A stretch of 64,000 nucleotides of DNA from Myxococcales bacterium (GTDB lineage: Bacteria > Myxococcota_A > Bradymonadia > UBA7976 > UBA1532). Below the pieces are notes generated by a model, which had not been told where the DNA came from, ran no database searches, and saw nothing but the letters and a program-made list of their open reading frames with translations. Shown here piece after piece: positions 53,538 to 62,127 of this stretch. Made by a program: the position numbers and the translations under genes. Each line of letters opens with the position of its first letter. Within the stretch, counting starts at the first letter, position 1. The stretch spans positions 1 to 64,000 of the forward strand of contig JACKDL010000023.1 of the NCBI GenBank assembly GCA_020633555.1, in the 5' to 3' direction.

Positions 53538-55307
53538 TCAGAGCGGGGTCACCGACCAGCTCTGGTCCGCGTTGTCGCCGCTGTCGGACGAGTTGTCGTC
53601 CAGCACCGGCACGTTGCAGCCGATGGCATAGGCCCGGCTGTTCGCGCCGCCCGCCGTCTGAAACCCGAGGGTCGCGCCCTGGCCGACCATGGAGGGATCC
53701 ACGTCGTAGTACCGCACGACGATGGCCCCCGACTCGTGGATGGACACCGTGAAGTCCACGCTGTTCTGGGAGTTCCACTGCCGGCTGTCGTAGCGCGCCG
53801 TCCACACCCGGTTGGGGGCCGTGCCCGCCGCCCCGTAGCGGATGGTGCTGTTCAGGTCGTCCCAGTAGGCCGCGATGAAGGGCCCTTGGTGCAGCGGGGT
53901 GGGCAGCGCGGTGTTGGCCAGACCCACGTCACCCCCCATCACGCCAAGCTCCAGCCAGCCGTTGGTGCTGATCAGGACCTGGTTGTAGGCCACCCCCCCG
54001 TAGGTCACGGCGAACGGCAGCTCGACCCCGCGGACGGCGTCGTCCCCGGCGAGCTCGTCCGGGAAGGCGATGTCGTCGGGTGACCGCGCCAGGTTCACCG
54101 ACAGGGCGAAGCGCCCCTCGAGCACGTCCACCGCGTTCCCGCCGGTGATGCCCAGGGTCCCGTCCGGGTTCATGGCCAGGGTCTGGGCGTCGGTGTTCAC
54201 CGCGGCCAGATCCACCCGATGCTCGCCGCCCGCGTCGGTCAGCACCAGGGTCGAGCCCTCCAGCGCCGCGCCTTGCAGCAGCTCGTTGGTGGGATCCGCG
54301 TCGGCGTCATTCACCAGGTGCGCCAGATCCACCCGGCGCTCGCCCGCCGCGTCCGCCAGGATCAGCGTGGTGCCCTCGATGGCCACGTTGGTCAGCAGCT
54401 CGTTGCCCGGATCGGTGTCGCCCAGCAGGCCCGCCAGATCCACCCGGTGCTCGCCCCCGGCGTCGGTCAGCACCAGCGCCGCGCCGTCCAGCGCAGCGGC
54501 CGTGAGCAGCTCGTTGGTGGCGTCCGCGTCGCCGTCGGCCACCAGCCCACCCAGCTCCACCTGCCACAGGTTGCCCGCGTCCTCGAGCACCAGGGTGGTG
54601 CCCTGCAGGGCCGCGCCCGTCAGCAGCTCGTTGGCGGGATCGGCGTCGGCCCCCGCGGGCGCGACGGGATCCTGGCAGGCCCACCCCTGGGCCCCCGCCT
54701 GGAGCACCTGCCCCTCGGCGCACGGCTGCAGCCCGAAGGCCCCATCGGCCAGCACCAGCCCGGCCCCCGCCTGGTAGGTCGTGTCGTCGTCGCCGTCGGC
54801 CAGCCCTGCGGGCAGGTTGGCCAGCGTGGCGAAGTCGTGCCCGTGATCCGCCGCCGCGAAGGCGGCCGGCGCCAGCCCACCCACCGTGGCCGCGTCCTCC
54901 GCGCGGGCGGCGTGCTGGGCGCTCGCTGCGTACTGGGCGCTCGCGGCGTACGGCGCGCTGCCCAGCGGCACCAGCGCCATCTCGGCGTCGCCGTCCACGG
55001 CCACCCCCAGCCACAGCCCCTCCGGGTGATCCCGGAACAGCGCCGGATCCAGCGCCTCGGCCGTGCCCAGATCCAGGCTGAAGAAGCCGCGGTCGAAGTC
55101 CACCGGGCGGGCCTCGGTCCACACCAGGACCGCACCCTCAGCGTCGGCGTACAGGTTGAAGACCACCGGCAGCGGCCCGGCGATGGGCTCGCCGTCGGCG
55201 GTCTGCAGGACCCCCTGCACCGGCACCGTGGCGGGCACGGCCAGCGCGGCCGGGGCGAAGGACAGGGCCGCGATGGCGGCCACGAGCAGACGGATCGAGC
55301 GACGCAT
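53538..55307 (-). CDS. Large exported repeat protein with a nidogen-like C-terminal domain
   Basis: A 589-residue secreted protein with signal peptide MRRSIRLLVAAIAALSFAPAALA. An N-terminal domain (VQGVLQTADGEPIAG, VVFNLYADAEGAVLVW) resembles carbohydrate/fibre head modules. A region of four about 40-residue repeats follows (ANELLTGAALQGTTLVLEDA and variants). The last 200 residues (YNQVLISTNGWLELGVMGGD, FIAAYWDDLN, FTVSIHESGAIVVRYYD) have the plan of nidogen-like domains. The upstream lipoprotein stop overlaps the ATG (TGATG), so the pair is coupled. Likely surface structure. Confidence 0.65.
   Translation of the reverse strand: MRRSIRLLVAAIAALSFAPAALAVPATVPVQGVLQTADGEPIAGPLPVVFNLYADAEGAVLVWTEARPVDFDRGFFSLDLGTAEALDPALFRDHPEGLWLGVAVDGDAEMALVPLGSAPYAASAQYAASAQHAARAEDAATVGGLAPAAFAAADHGHDFATLANLPAGLADGDDDTTYQAGAGLVLADGAFGLQPCAEGQVLQAGAQGWACQDPVAPAGADADPANELLTGAALQGTTLVLEDAGNLWQVELGGLVADGDADATNELLTAAALDGAALVLTDAGGEHRVDLAGLLGDTDPGNELLTNVAIEGTTLILADAAGERRVDLAHLVNDADADPTNELLQGAALEGSTLVLTDAGGEHRVDLAAVNTDAQTLAMNPDGTLGITGGNAVDVLEGRFALSVNLARSPDDIAFPDELAGDDAVRGVELPFAVTYGGVAYNQVLISTNGWLELGVMGGDVGLANTALPTPLHQGPFIAAYWDDLNSTIRYGAAGTAPNRVWTARYDSRQWNSQNSVDFTVSIHESGAIVVRYYDVDPSMVGQGATLGFQTAGGANSRAYAIGCNVPVLDDNSSDSGDNADQSWSVTPL
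54190..54649 (-). repeat. Four tandem protein repeats of about 40 codons
   Basis: Coding repeats with the core NELLTxAALxGTxLVLxDAG, about 117-123 bp each, in the exported repeat protein. Conservation of GEHRVDLA between units suggests internal duplication. Confidence 0.6.
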
Positions 55308-55825
55308 CAGGGCTCTCCTGTGAACGAAGGGGCGCCCACCCCCAGGCGGGCGCGGAATCGGGCGGACTGGCGGGCCGAGGTGGGCGACGGCCCCCCCACG
55401 GTCAGCACCAGGCGGAAGCGATCGGTGCGACGCTGCGCGCCGCCCGCCACGAGGCCCGGCGCTCCGGGCGTGGGCGACATGGCGTCGGGGTCGATGCCAG
55501 CGTCGGGGTCCGGCCCCGCATCTGGATCCAGCCCCGCATCGGGATCCAGCCCCGCATCGGGATCCAGCCCCGCATCGGGATCCGGCCCTGCGTCGGGGTC
55601 CGGCCCAGCATCGGGCAGCTCGGCCGCGTCGGGCCTGGGCGTTGCGTCGGGCAGCGAGGCATCGTGGGCCGCCGCGTCGGGCGGCACCGGCAGCCCCCCG
55701 TCGGCGGGCCCCCGGTCCATCGCCAAGGCGGCGTCGCCGGGATCGGCAGGAACGGGCGCGTCGTCGCAAGCGGCCAGCGCAAGCGCGGCGCACAGCGACC
55801 ACACGCGGCGCGGAGCGCGTCGCAT
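55307..55825 (-). CDS. Lipoprotein with DPDAG repeats
   Basis: A 172-residue lipoprotein. MRRAPRRVWSLCAALALAAC gives the lipobox Cys20. The middle is a tandem DAGPDPDAGLDPDAG tract (residues 72-116), a flexible acidic spacer common in Myxococcota surface proteins. A short C-terminal part (FRLVLTVGGPSPTSARQS) follows. It overlaps the next gene as TGATG and so is coupled to the nidogen-like repeat protein, perhaps anchoring it. A catalytic function is unlikely. Confidence 0.65.
   Translation of the reverse strand: MRRAPRRVWSLCAALALAACDDAPVPADPGDAALAMDRGPADGGLPVPPDAAAHDASLPDATPRPDAAELPDAGPDPDAGPDPDAGLDPDAGLDPDAGLDPDAGPDPDAGIDPDAMSPTPGAPGLVAGGAQRRTDRFRLVLTVGGPSPTSARQSARFRARLGVGAPSFTGEP
55481..55612 (-). 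repeat. 18-bp tandem repeats encoding DPDAGx units
   Basis: About seven units of an 18-base repeat with the consensus CCCGCATCGGGATCCAGC on the plus strand, in frame within the lipoprotein. Such tracts change length by slippage. Confidence 0.7.
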
Positions 55826-55992
55826 GCTTGACCTCCAAGGTCGGGAACACATCGGAAACACAGCGACCCTAGGGGAGGCGTCCCGGGCCGCGACAGAGGC
55901 CACGTGGAGATCCAAACATTGCTTTGGATGCCGCCTTGCAGCCGTCGCGGCCCATCGGGCACCGTCCGGGCACCGCTCTACCCGAGGCCGCC

Positions 55993-57210
55993 ATGATCCG
56001 GCGCACGCTGGCCCTGCTCACCGCCCTGACCGCTCTGACGGCTCTGACCGCCTGCGACGACGAGGCGCAGCCCGATCCTCAGAACACGGCCCGCGCCGAC
56101 GGGTCCGGGCCCGCTGCGGATCTGTCCGACGGGAAGGCCGACGATGCTCACGCCGACGGTGCCCCACGCGACGCCCACCCCGGCGAAGACGCCGCGCCCG
56201 ATGGCGCCGTGGCCGACGCCGAGCGCCCCGCGGAGGCCGACGCCGCGCCCCCAGCCGATCCGCGCCCCCCGTGGCAGGTCTGTGAGACCGCCGCCGATCC
56301 GGTCGGCCCCACCGAAGACTGGCGCCACCTGAGCAACGAGGTCATCACCCTGGGCCACGCCGGCCACTCGGCCCAGGACGTGCTGGCCCCGACGGACCGC
56401 GCCACCGCGCTGCCCGGCAAGTTCGCCTACGGGGCCATCAGCAAGGACCTGGAAGACGAGGACGTGGAGGTCCAGGTCAGCGACTGCGCCGGCGGCTGGC
56501 GTCTGCTCGGCCGCGCCCGCACCGATGGCGACGGCCGGATCGCGCTGAACCTCCCCCAGGGCGCGCTGCCGCCCGTGGGCCAGCACGACGTGGCCCTGCG
56601 GGTGGTCGGCGACGGCAGCGTCGCTCGGTCGCGCCTGTTCGTCACCCCGCCCGGGGCCCACCTGATGGTCTTCGACATCGACGGCACGCTCACCACCGAC
56701 GACCTGGAGCTGTTCCGCGACGTGCTGGCCGATCTGTTCGAGCCCATCCTGAACGGCGACTACGTGCCCGAGGCCCGGGCCGGTGGCCTGGAGCTCACTC
56801 GGCTGCGCCGCTTCGATCAGGGCCGGCTGGTGGTCTACCTCACCGGCCGCCCCTACGTACTCACCGACATCAGCCGCGGGTGGCTCGCCGAGCTCGGCTT
56901 CCCCGTCGGCCCCCTGCATGTGGTGGACGCCGTCAGCGACGTCCTGCCGACCAACGGCCAGGTCGGGGACTACAAGGCCGACTACCTGCGCCACCTGCAG
57001 GGCCTGGGCTACGTCATCGACGCCGCCTACGGCAACGCCACCACCGACATCTACGCCTACGCCCAGGCCGGCATCGTGCCGGCCCGGACCTTCATCGCTG
57101 GCACGCACGGCGGCGAGGGCGGCACCGTGGCCGTGGGCGACGACTGGCTGAGCCACCTCCCCCAGGCCGCCGCCGACGCCCTCCCGGCCCAGGTCTTCTT
57201 CGACCCCTGA
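55993..57210 (+). CDS. Lipoprotein with a lipin-like (LNS2) HAD phosphatase domain
   Basis: A 405-residue predicted lipoprotein. The signal peptide contains a Thr/Ala/Leu 9-base repeat (LTALTALTALTACDD) and ends in Cys. A low-complexity linker and a beta-sandwich-like region follow. From about residue 220 there is a HAD domain: FDIDGTLTTDD with Asp228/Asp230 (DxDGT), VVYLTGRPYVLTDISRGWL and GDYKADYLRHL, with ATTDIYAYAQAGI near the end. This matches the LNS2 domain of lipin-type phosphatidate phosphatases. Dephosphorylation of a lipid outside the cytoplasm is inferred, not shown. Neighbouring genes encode other secreted proteins. Confidence 0.75.
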   Translation: MIRRTLALLTALTALTALTACDDEAQPDPQNTARADGSGPAADLSDGKADDAHADGAPRDAHPGEDAAPDGAVADAERPAEADAAPPADPRPPWQVCETAADPVGPTEDWRHLSNEVITLGHAGHSAQDVLAPTDRATALPGKFAYGAISKDLEDEDVEVQVSDCAGGWRLLGRARTDGDGRIALNLPQGALPPVGQHDVALRVVGDGSVARSRLFVTPPGAHLMVFDIDGTLTTDDLELFRDVLADLFEPILNGDYVPEARAGGLELTRLRRFDQGRLVVYLTGRPYVLTDISRGWLAELGFPVGPLHVVDAVSDVLPTNGQVGDYKADYLRHLQGLGYVIDAAYGNATTDIYAYAQAGIVPARTFIAGTHGGEGGTVAVGDDWLSHLPQAAADALPAQVFFDP

Positions 57211-57317
57211 TCCCCCCTCGCCGCAGAAAAACGCCCGCTCCACTGCGGACTCGGGCGGCCCCTGGCGCGGTTCGGTGTGACCCCGGCACACCCAAACCGA
57301 CCCGCTCAGGAGCCCCC

Positions 57318-57893
57318 ATGAACACCATCGCTCGCAGCCTGCTCGCCCTCGCCGCCCTCGCCGCCACCGCCACCCCGGCCTTCGCCGGCAAGGTCAAGAT
57401 CCGCAACTGCCTCGACGAGCGCGTCTTCGTCTGCGCCTACAACGGCAACGACTCGTCCATGATCCTCCCCTCGGACAAGCAGGGCATCGGCCCGGGCAAG
57501 CGCAAGTCCGTGGAGTGCAGCACCAACAAGTGCAAGGTGTTCATGGCCATCTCGAGCAAGAAGGCCAAGAACTTCGACAAGTTCGCCATGGTCATCGGCG
57601 GCACGGGCGTCGCCGCGGGCGCCGCCGCCGTCCCCATGGGCGCGGTCATGACCACCACCCTCGCCGGCGGCTTCGCCACCGCGGGCGCGGGCGTCGCGGC
57701 GGCGGGCGTCGCCGTCGCCGTCTTCAAGGGCGTGGAGATCGGCGACAACGCCAAGCTCTGCGAGAAGATGCGCAAGGCGGCCAAGAAGAACGGCCTGAAG
57801 GCCAAGGCAAAGGGCAGCTACACCCTGCGCAGCAGCACCGTGGACGGCTACGAGGTCTTCGCCCTCGAGCCGGGCAAGGACAGCTGCAACTGA
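57318..57893 (+). CDS. Exported protein of unknown function
   Basis: A 191-residue protein with signal peptide MNTIARSLLALAALAATATPAFA. The mature part has Cys pairs (RNCLDERVFVCAYNG, SVECSTNKCKVF) and a central Gly/Ala-rich hydrophobic stretch (VIGGTGVAAGAAAVPMGAVM) that could be a membrane hairpin, then a Lys-rich region. No recognised family; the hydrophobic middle between polar ends suggests a membrane-active or pore-type protein, but this is speculative. It lies between the lipin-like and EEP genes. Confidence 0.55.
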   Translation: MNTIARSLLALAALAATATPAFAGKVKIRNCLDERVFVCAYNGNDSSMILPSDKQGIGPGKRKSVECSTNKCKVFMAISSKKAKNFDKFAMVIGGTGVAAGAAAVPMGAVMTTTLAGGFATAGAGVAAAGVAVAVFKGVEIGDNAKLCEKMRKAAKKNGLKAKAKGSYTLRSSTVDGYEVFALEPGKDSCN

Positions 57894-57991
57894 GCGGAGC
57901 GTGGCCCTCGGGCGCCGGCATGGGGCGGCCACCGGGCTGCGGCCAACCAATCGGGCGCCTGCCTGCGGGATCGACCCGCGCCCCGCGCCCT

Positions 57992-58021
57992 ATGGGTCAA
58001 GCTCTGTTGGAGTCGACCCAT
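57992..58021 (+). promoter_or_regulatory. Inverted repeat across the EEP gene start
   Basis: ATGGGTC (57992-57998) pairs with GACCCAT (58015-58021), which covers the first bases of the ATG at 58020. The presumed RBS GGAG lies in the loop. If formed in mRNA it would hinder initiation. Confidence 0.3.
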
Positions 58022-58883
58022 GCGCACCCTGCTCACCCTGCTTCTCCTGGCCGTCGCCACGCCCGCGGCGGCCAAGGCACCCAAGGTCACGCTGATGACC
58101 TTCAACCTGCCCGCCTTCCCGGCGGACGTGGGCAAGAAGAAGAACAAGGACAAGCGCGTGAAGCGCTTTGTCAAACGGCTCAAGGCGCTGGATCACAAGC
58201 CCGACGTCGTGGCCCTGCAGGAGGTGTGGGACGACAGCGACAAGCGCGAGATCCGCCAGAAGCTGAAGGACATCTACCCCCACGCGCACCTGGACACCTC
58301 GGCCGGCAAGCACGGCCTGCTGCTGAACTCGGGCCTCATGCTGCTGAGCCGCTGGCCGCTGTCGGACACCCGGCTTCGGCACTACAAAGCCAACAAGGGA
58401 CTGGAGAAGAAGGCGGCCAAGAAGGGCGTGCTCGGCGCGCGGATCAGCCCGCCGGGCGGCAAGCCCTTCTGGGTGTTCGCCACCCACCTGCAGGCCCAGA
58501 GCAAGGACCGCCACAACCGCACCAAGCTCAAGCAGCTCGGCGAAGCCCGCGACGCCATCCGTGCCGCCACGGCGGGCATGACCCGAGGCACCGTCTTCCT
58601 GGTGGGCGACTTCAACCTGTCGGTCGAGAAGAACAACGCGACGCTTCAGGCGGCCTACGCCCTGTTCCCGGGGGTGGTCGACACCTACGACGCGGCCCGA
58701 ACCGAGGCCACGGGCAGCACCTGGGCCGGCCTGGACGACCCCGGCAAGCGGCAGCGCATCGACCACATCTGGGTGTTGAACGGCGCCGTCTCCGGCGCCT
58801 CTTGGATCGTGCGCACCTTCGACAAGGACGTCTCGGACCACCTGGCCTACTGGGGCGAGTTCGACGGCGGCAGCTTCCGCTGA
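58020..58883 (+). CDS. Exported endonuclease/exonuclease/phosphatase-fold enzyme (sphingomyelinase-like)
   Basis: A 287-residue protein with signal peptide MRTLLTLLLLAVATPAAA. The DNase I-like EEP motifs are complete: LMTFNLPAF, VVALQEVWDD (metal Glu), FATHLQAQ (catalytic His), LVGDFNLS (Asp/Asn), QRIDHIWVL and SDHLAYWGEF (last His). The L-Q-E-V-W-D form and secretion are typical of bacterial neutral-sphingomyelinase-like enzymes; a secreted nuclease is the main alternative. It follows the lipin-like gene, so a lipid-cutting role fits the neighbourhood. Confidence 0.85.
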   Translation: MRTLLTLLLLAVATPAAAKAPKVTLMTFNLPAFPADVGKKKNKDKRVKRFVKRLKALDHKPDVVALQEVWDDSDKREIRQKLKDIYPHAHLDTSAGKHGLLLNSGLMLLSRWPLSDTRLRHYKANKGLEKKAAKKGVLGARISPPGGKPFWVFATHLQAQSKDRHNRTKLKQLGEARDAIRAATAGMTRGTVFLVGDFNLSVEKNNATLQAAYALFPGVVDTYDAARTEATGSTWAGLDDPGKRQRIDHIWVLNGAVSGASWIVRTFDKDVSDHLAYWGEFDGGSFR

Positions 58884-59021
58884 GAACGACCGGTCGAGGG
58901 AGCCTGCCCTCCGGCCCGCCCGCCGGCGCCCGCCCTTCAACCCTGAATAGCCCCGTACCGATGGCGTATCGGCGCCCGCGTCCGCGCGGTGCGGACACAC
59001 GACCCCTCTGGGAGGACCCCC

Positions 59022-59669
59022 ATGAAGCGCAGCACCCTCGGCCTGATCGTCGCCGGCCTGGCCCTCTTCCTCGCCGCCCCCGCCGGGGCGCAGCTCGTCA
59101 AGATCGGTGAAGGCGGCGCCGTCGAGGTCAACGCCGGCGGCACCAAGGTGAAGACGGGCAAGGGCGGCACCAAGGTCAACGCCGGTGGCACCAAGGTGAA
59201 CACCGGGAACGGGGGCACGCGGGTCGACACCGGCGACACCCAGGTGGACACCGACGATGACGGCGCCGCCGTCGACGTGGGCGGCGCGAAGGTCCGCACC
59301 GGCTTGGGGATGCCCAGCGTCCGGGTGCCGCGCCGGGGTGGCGACGCGCAGGTCGGCACCTTCGTCTGCGACGGTGACACCACGAAGGTCCTGAAGGGCG
59401 TCGTCATCTCGGCCGCCGACGGCCCCGCCATCCTGGCCAAGGACAACTGCACGCTGACCATCAAGGGCGCCACGCTGCAGGGCCAGAACGCCGTGGTCGC
59501 GCAGGACAACGCCACCGTGAAGATCAGCGGCAGCACGCTGCAGGGCAACGAGCACGCCGTGCTCGCCACGGGCAGCGCCGACGTCACCCTGCGCGGATCC
59601 ACCGTCAGCGGCAAGCTGACCACCCAGGACAGCGCCGACATCCACAAGAAGGGCAACATCATCCGCTGA
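59022..59669 (+). CDS. Exported GGTKV-repeat protein
   Basis: A 215-residue exported protein, signal peptide MKRSTLGLIVAGLALFLAAPAGA. The first part is a string of GGTKVNAGGTKVNTG-type repeats. After a disulfide-type region (VGTFVCDGDTTKVLKGV) the C-terminus has regular short strands (AILAKDNCTLTIKGATLQG, VVAQDNATVKISGSTLQG) that suggest a beta-helix. No enzyme motif. It probably belongs to the secreted set between 53 and 59.7 kb. A GTCCGC-GCGGT-GCGGAC hairpin (58980-58996) lies upstream. Confidence 0.65.
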   Translation: MKRSTLGLIVAGLALFLAAPAGAQLVKIGEGGAVEVNAGGTKVKTGKGGTKVNAGGTKVNTGNGGTRVDTGDTQVDTDDDGAAVDVGGAKVRTGLGMPSVRVPRRGGDAQVGTFVCDGDTTKVLKGVVISAADGPAILAKDNCTLTIKGATLQGQNAVVAQDNATVKISGSTLQGNEHAVLATGSADVTLRGSTVSGKLTTQDSADIHKKGNIIR

Positions 59670-59711
59670 GGACGGCCCACGCGGATCACCCGCCGGGCAA
59701 GCATACGGCGG

Positions 59712-59739
59712 TTGACCCGGGTCGTCGCGGCGCTACGGT
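59712..59739 (+). promoter_or_regulatory. Sigma-70-like promoter of the epimerase gene
   Basis: TTGACC (59712-59717) and TACGGT (59734-59739), spacer 16 bases, 42 bases ahead of the start at 59782. Confidence 0.55.
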
Positions 59740-59781
59740 GGGGCCCCGGCGCGCCCCCGCGCCCACCACGGAGCGCCACCC

Positions 59782-60711
59782 ATGCAGACCGTCCTGGGGT
59801 CCACCGGCCAGATCGGCACCGAGCTCGCCCGCGCCCTGCGCGCGCACACCGACGCCGTGCGCCTGGTGAGCCGCAACCCCAAGCCCGTGAGCCCGGGCGA
59901 CCAATGCGTCGCTGCCGATCTGTTGGACCCCGAACAGACCCTGCACGCGGTCCAGGGTTCGAGCACCGTGTACCTGACCGCCGGGCTCCCCATGGACACC
60001 CGACGTTGGGTTGAGCAGTGGCCCGTGCTCATGGCCAACGTCATCGCCGCCTGCGCCGCGCACGATGCGACGCTGGTGTTCTTCGACAACACGTACATGT
60101 ACCCGCAGACCGCCACGCCTCAGACCGAGGCTACGCCGTTTGCGCCCAATGGTCCCCAGGGCCTGATCCGTGCACGCATTGCCCAGGCTCTGCTGGACGC
60201 CATGGCCGCGGGACGGGTCCGGGGCCTCATCGCCCGGGCGCCCGAGTTCTATGGCCCCGGCGCCACCCAGAGCGTCACGAACGCCCTCGTCGTCGACAAG
60301 CTCTGGGCCAAGACCCCGGCACAGATCCTCGTGCGCGACGACACCCTGCGGACCCTGATCTACACCCCGGACGCCAGCCGGGCCCTGGCTCTGCTGGGCA
60401 ACACCCCGGACACCTGCGGCCAGACCTGGCACCTGCCCTGCGACGACAACCGGCTCAGCTACCGCGACCTCGTCGCCCTGGCCGCGGACGTCTTCGGTGT
60501 CCCCGCCGCCCACCAGGTTCGCGCTCGCTGGCAGCTCCGCCTGGCGGGCCTGTTCAGCCAAACCGCCCGCGACCTGGCCGAGCTGCTGCCTCGCTATGGC
60601 GCCGACAACCTCTTCGTGTCCGACCGGTTCAAGGCCCGGTTCCCCGAGTTCCAGGTCACCCCGTTGCGGGCGGGCCTGGAGGCCATCCGAGACGAGCGCC
60701 GGGCCGCCTGA
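59782..60711 (+). CDS. NAD(P)-dependent epimerase/dehydratase-like atypical SDR protein
   Basis: A 309-residue Rossmann-fold protein. The N-terminal GSTGQIGTELARAL (TGxxGxxG form) binds the cofactor. VYLTAGLPMDT, VFFDNTYMYPQTA and APEFYGPGATQS mark the middle. The C-terminus has LIYTPDASRALALLG. The usual catalytic YxxxK is not evident (Tyr residues occur in NTYMYP, no Lys at +4), so it may be a cofactor-binding regulator or an atypical reductase. It converges with the ArsR-type regulator. Confidence 0.7.
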   Translation: MQTVLGSTGQIGTELARALRAHTDAVRLVSRNPKPVSPGDQCVAADLLDPEQTLHAVQGSSTVYLTAGLPMDTRRWVEQWPVLMANVIAACAAHDATLVFFDNTYMYPQTATPQTEATPFAPNGPQGLIRARIAQALLDAMAAGRVRGLIARAPEFYGPGATQSVTNALVVDKLWAKTPAQILVRDDTLRTLIYTPDASRALALLGNTPDTCGQTWHLPCDDNRLSYRDLVALAADVFGVPAAHQVRARWQLRLAGLFSQTARDLAELLPRYGADNLFVSDRFKARFPEFQVTPLRAGLEAIRDERRAA

Positions 60712-60750
60712 TCTCCGCCTGGGGGCAACGAGTCCGGTCACCCGATCGGA

Positions 60751-61350
60751 TCACCAGCGCCCGCTCGGCAGCGGCCCCCGCGGCGTCTCGGGGTTGAGCC
60801 GGTACTCGGAGCCCCGCCGATCCCGAAGCAGCCACCGGGCCATCACCAGCTCACGACGCAGCGTCGCCACGTCGTCGTGCCACTCGCGCAGGATCGCGTC
60901 GATCTGCCGCTCGTCGTACACGCGGTCGGGCTCGAAGCGACCGGCCAGAGCCCGCAGCACCGCCGCACGCTTCTTGCGCTGGGACGGGATGGTGCTGAGC
61001 CGGCCGTCCTTCAGGTAGCCGCGCACGATGCGCCGGTCCTCGGCGTCCAGATCGGCCTCCGCACCGATGGAGGTCAGCGTCTCGCCCTCCAGCGTCCGCT
61101 GGGCGAGGGCCCGCAGCGCATCGGCGTCCAGGCTGTAGTGTCGGGTCGTGCCCTCGGCGCGCACCGCCACCAGACCTAGCTGTTTCAGGCGCGCCAGATG
61201 ATGGCTTGCGGTTGGCGCCTTGATGGCGACCGCCTCGGCCAGCTCCGCCACGCTGCGCTCGCGCACGGCCAACAGACCCAGGATCTGCAGCCGGGTGGGG
61301 TCGGCCAGGTTCTTGAAGAACTCCACCAGCAGGTTCAGGTCAGGGTGCAT
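60751..61350 (-). CDS. ArsR-type transcriptional regulator with DUF2087
   Basis: A 199-residue regulator. The N-terminal winged helix is of the ArsR family (FKNLADPTRLQILGLLAVRE, KAPTASHHLARLKQLGLVAV). A C-terminal DUF2087 domain (SQRKKRAAVLRALAGRFEPD, YDERQIDAILREWHDDVATL, RRELVMARWLLRDRRGSEY) follows. No metal-binding Cys motif is visible in the recognition helix, so it is not a classical arsenic sensor. The upstream interval to 61450 is AT-rich for this genome and may hold its operator. Confidence 0.85.
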   Translation of the reverse strand: MHPDLNLLVEFFKNLADPTRLQILGLLAVRERSVAELAEAVAIKAPTASHHLARLKQLGLVAVRAEGTTRHYSLDADALRALAQRTLEGETLTSIGAEADLDAEDRRIVRGYLKDGRLSTIPSQRKKRAAVLRALAGRFEPDRVYDERQIDAILREWHDDVATLRRELVMARWLLRDRRGSEYRLNPETPRGPLPSGRW

Positions 61351-61525
61351 CGTTCACCGCCTTCGTCGACAATCATCAATTTAGACATCCATCTACCTAC
61401 TCGAGGGCGACGACTGCGGCAACGACTATTTCGACAGCCATCGAATCTTGGCGCACCGGGTGCCCTCGGACAGGCCCGACCGCTTCAGCGCTCGTTGTGA
61501 GATTCGACCCGCGCGCGTAGCCCGT
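61351..61525. other. Intergenic interval, possible gene remnant
   Basis: The interval 61351-61525 is AT-richer than its surroundings near 61367-61395 (ATCATCAATTTAGACATCC), a likely regulatory region for the ArsR-type gene. A plus-strand stretch at 61390-61500 reads like protein (EGDDCGNDYFD) but lacks a start and has no neighbour, so it may be a decayed gene. No RNA gene seen. Confidence 0.3.
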
Positions 61526-61900
61526 TCAGCCCACTCCACCCCGCAGGATCTTCGCCATCGCCTTCCCTCGAGCCAGCTCGTCCACCAGCTTGTCCAGACA
61601 GCGCACCTGCCGAGTCAGCGGGTTCTCGATGGCCTCCACCCGGTAGCCGCAGATCACACCCGTGACGAGCCCTGCGTTCGGGTTCAGCGTGGCCTGCTCA
61701 AACACCTCGCGGAAGGTGGCTCGCTCGTCGATCAGCCTCTGCAGTCGCGCGTCGTCGAAGCCGGTCAGCCAGCGAATGACCTGCTGCAGCTCGACCTGGG
61801 TGCGGCCCTTGCGCGTCACCTTCGCCAGGTAGTGCGGATACACGTCGGCGAGCGTCAACGCGGCGATGCGCGCATCGTGCGCGGGGGTTGTGGTCGACAT
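61526..61900 (-). CDS. DUF2200-family protein
   Basis: A 124-residue protein closely fitting the DUF2200 family: ALTLADVYPHYLAKVTRKGR, VIRWLTGFDDARLQRLID, TLNPNAGLVTGVICGYRVEA and LDKLVDELARGKAMAKILRG. The length is normal for the family. The function is unknown. The start at 61900 is the family-like start; a longer frame extends upstream. The 227-bp gap to the transposase gene shows no gene. Confidence 0.8.
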   Translation of the reverse strand: MSTTTPAHDARIAALTLADVYPHYLAKVTRKGRTQVELQQVIRWLTGFDDARLQRLIDERATFREVFEQATLNPNAGLVTGVICGYRVEAIENPLTRQVRCLDKLVDELARGKAMAKILRGGVG

Positions 61901-62127
61901 CGTCCAACTCCACGTCCGACAGGGCGGCGGCATCATCCCGACCTGAGCCGCAGCGCGCCACCGTGGGCGTGAGCGAGGCCGAGTGGCCCAGACGGCCTGA
62001 CCCAGCCCGTCCACCAACCCCTTGAATCTACGCCGCTTTCAAAGAACCCGTACAGAAAGACGCGACACCCGCTGCGGCCCGCCGATGGGACAGGAGTGGA
62101 CCCCCAGCCCAACGGGAAGCCCACGCC

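Noticed and set aside
55481..55612. Regular 18-bp repeats that could suggest a CRISPR array
   Set aside because: Units are contiguous with no spacers and are in frame as DPDAG-type codons inside a lipoprotein.
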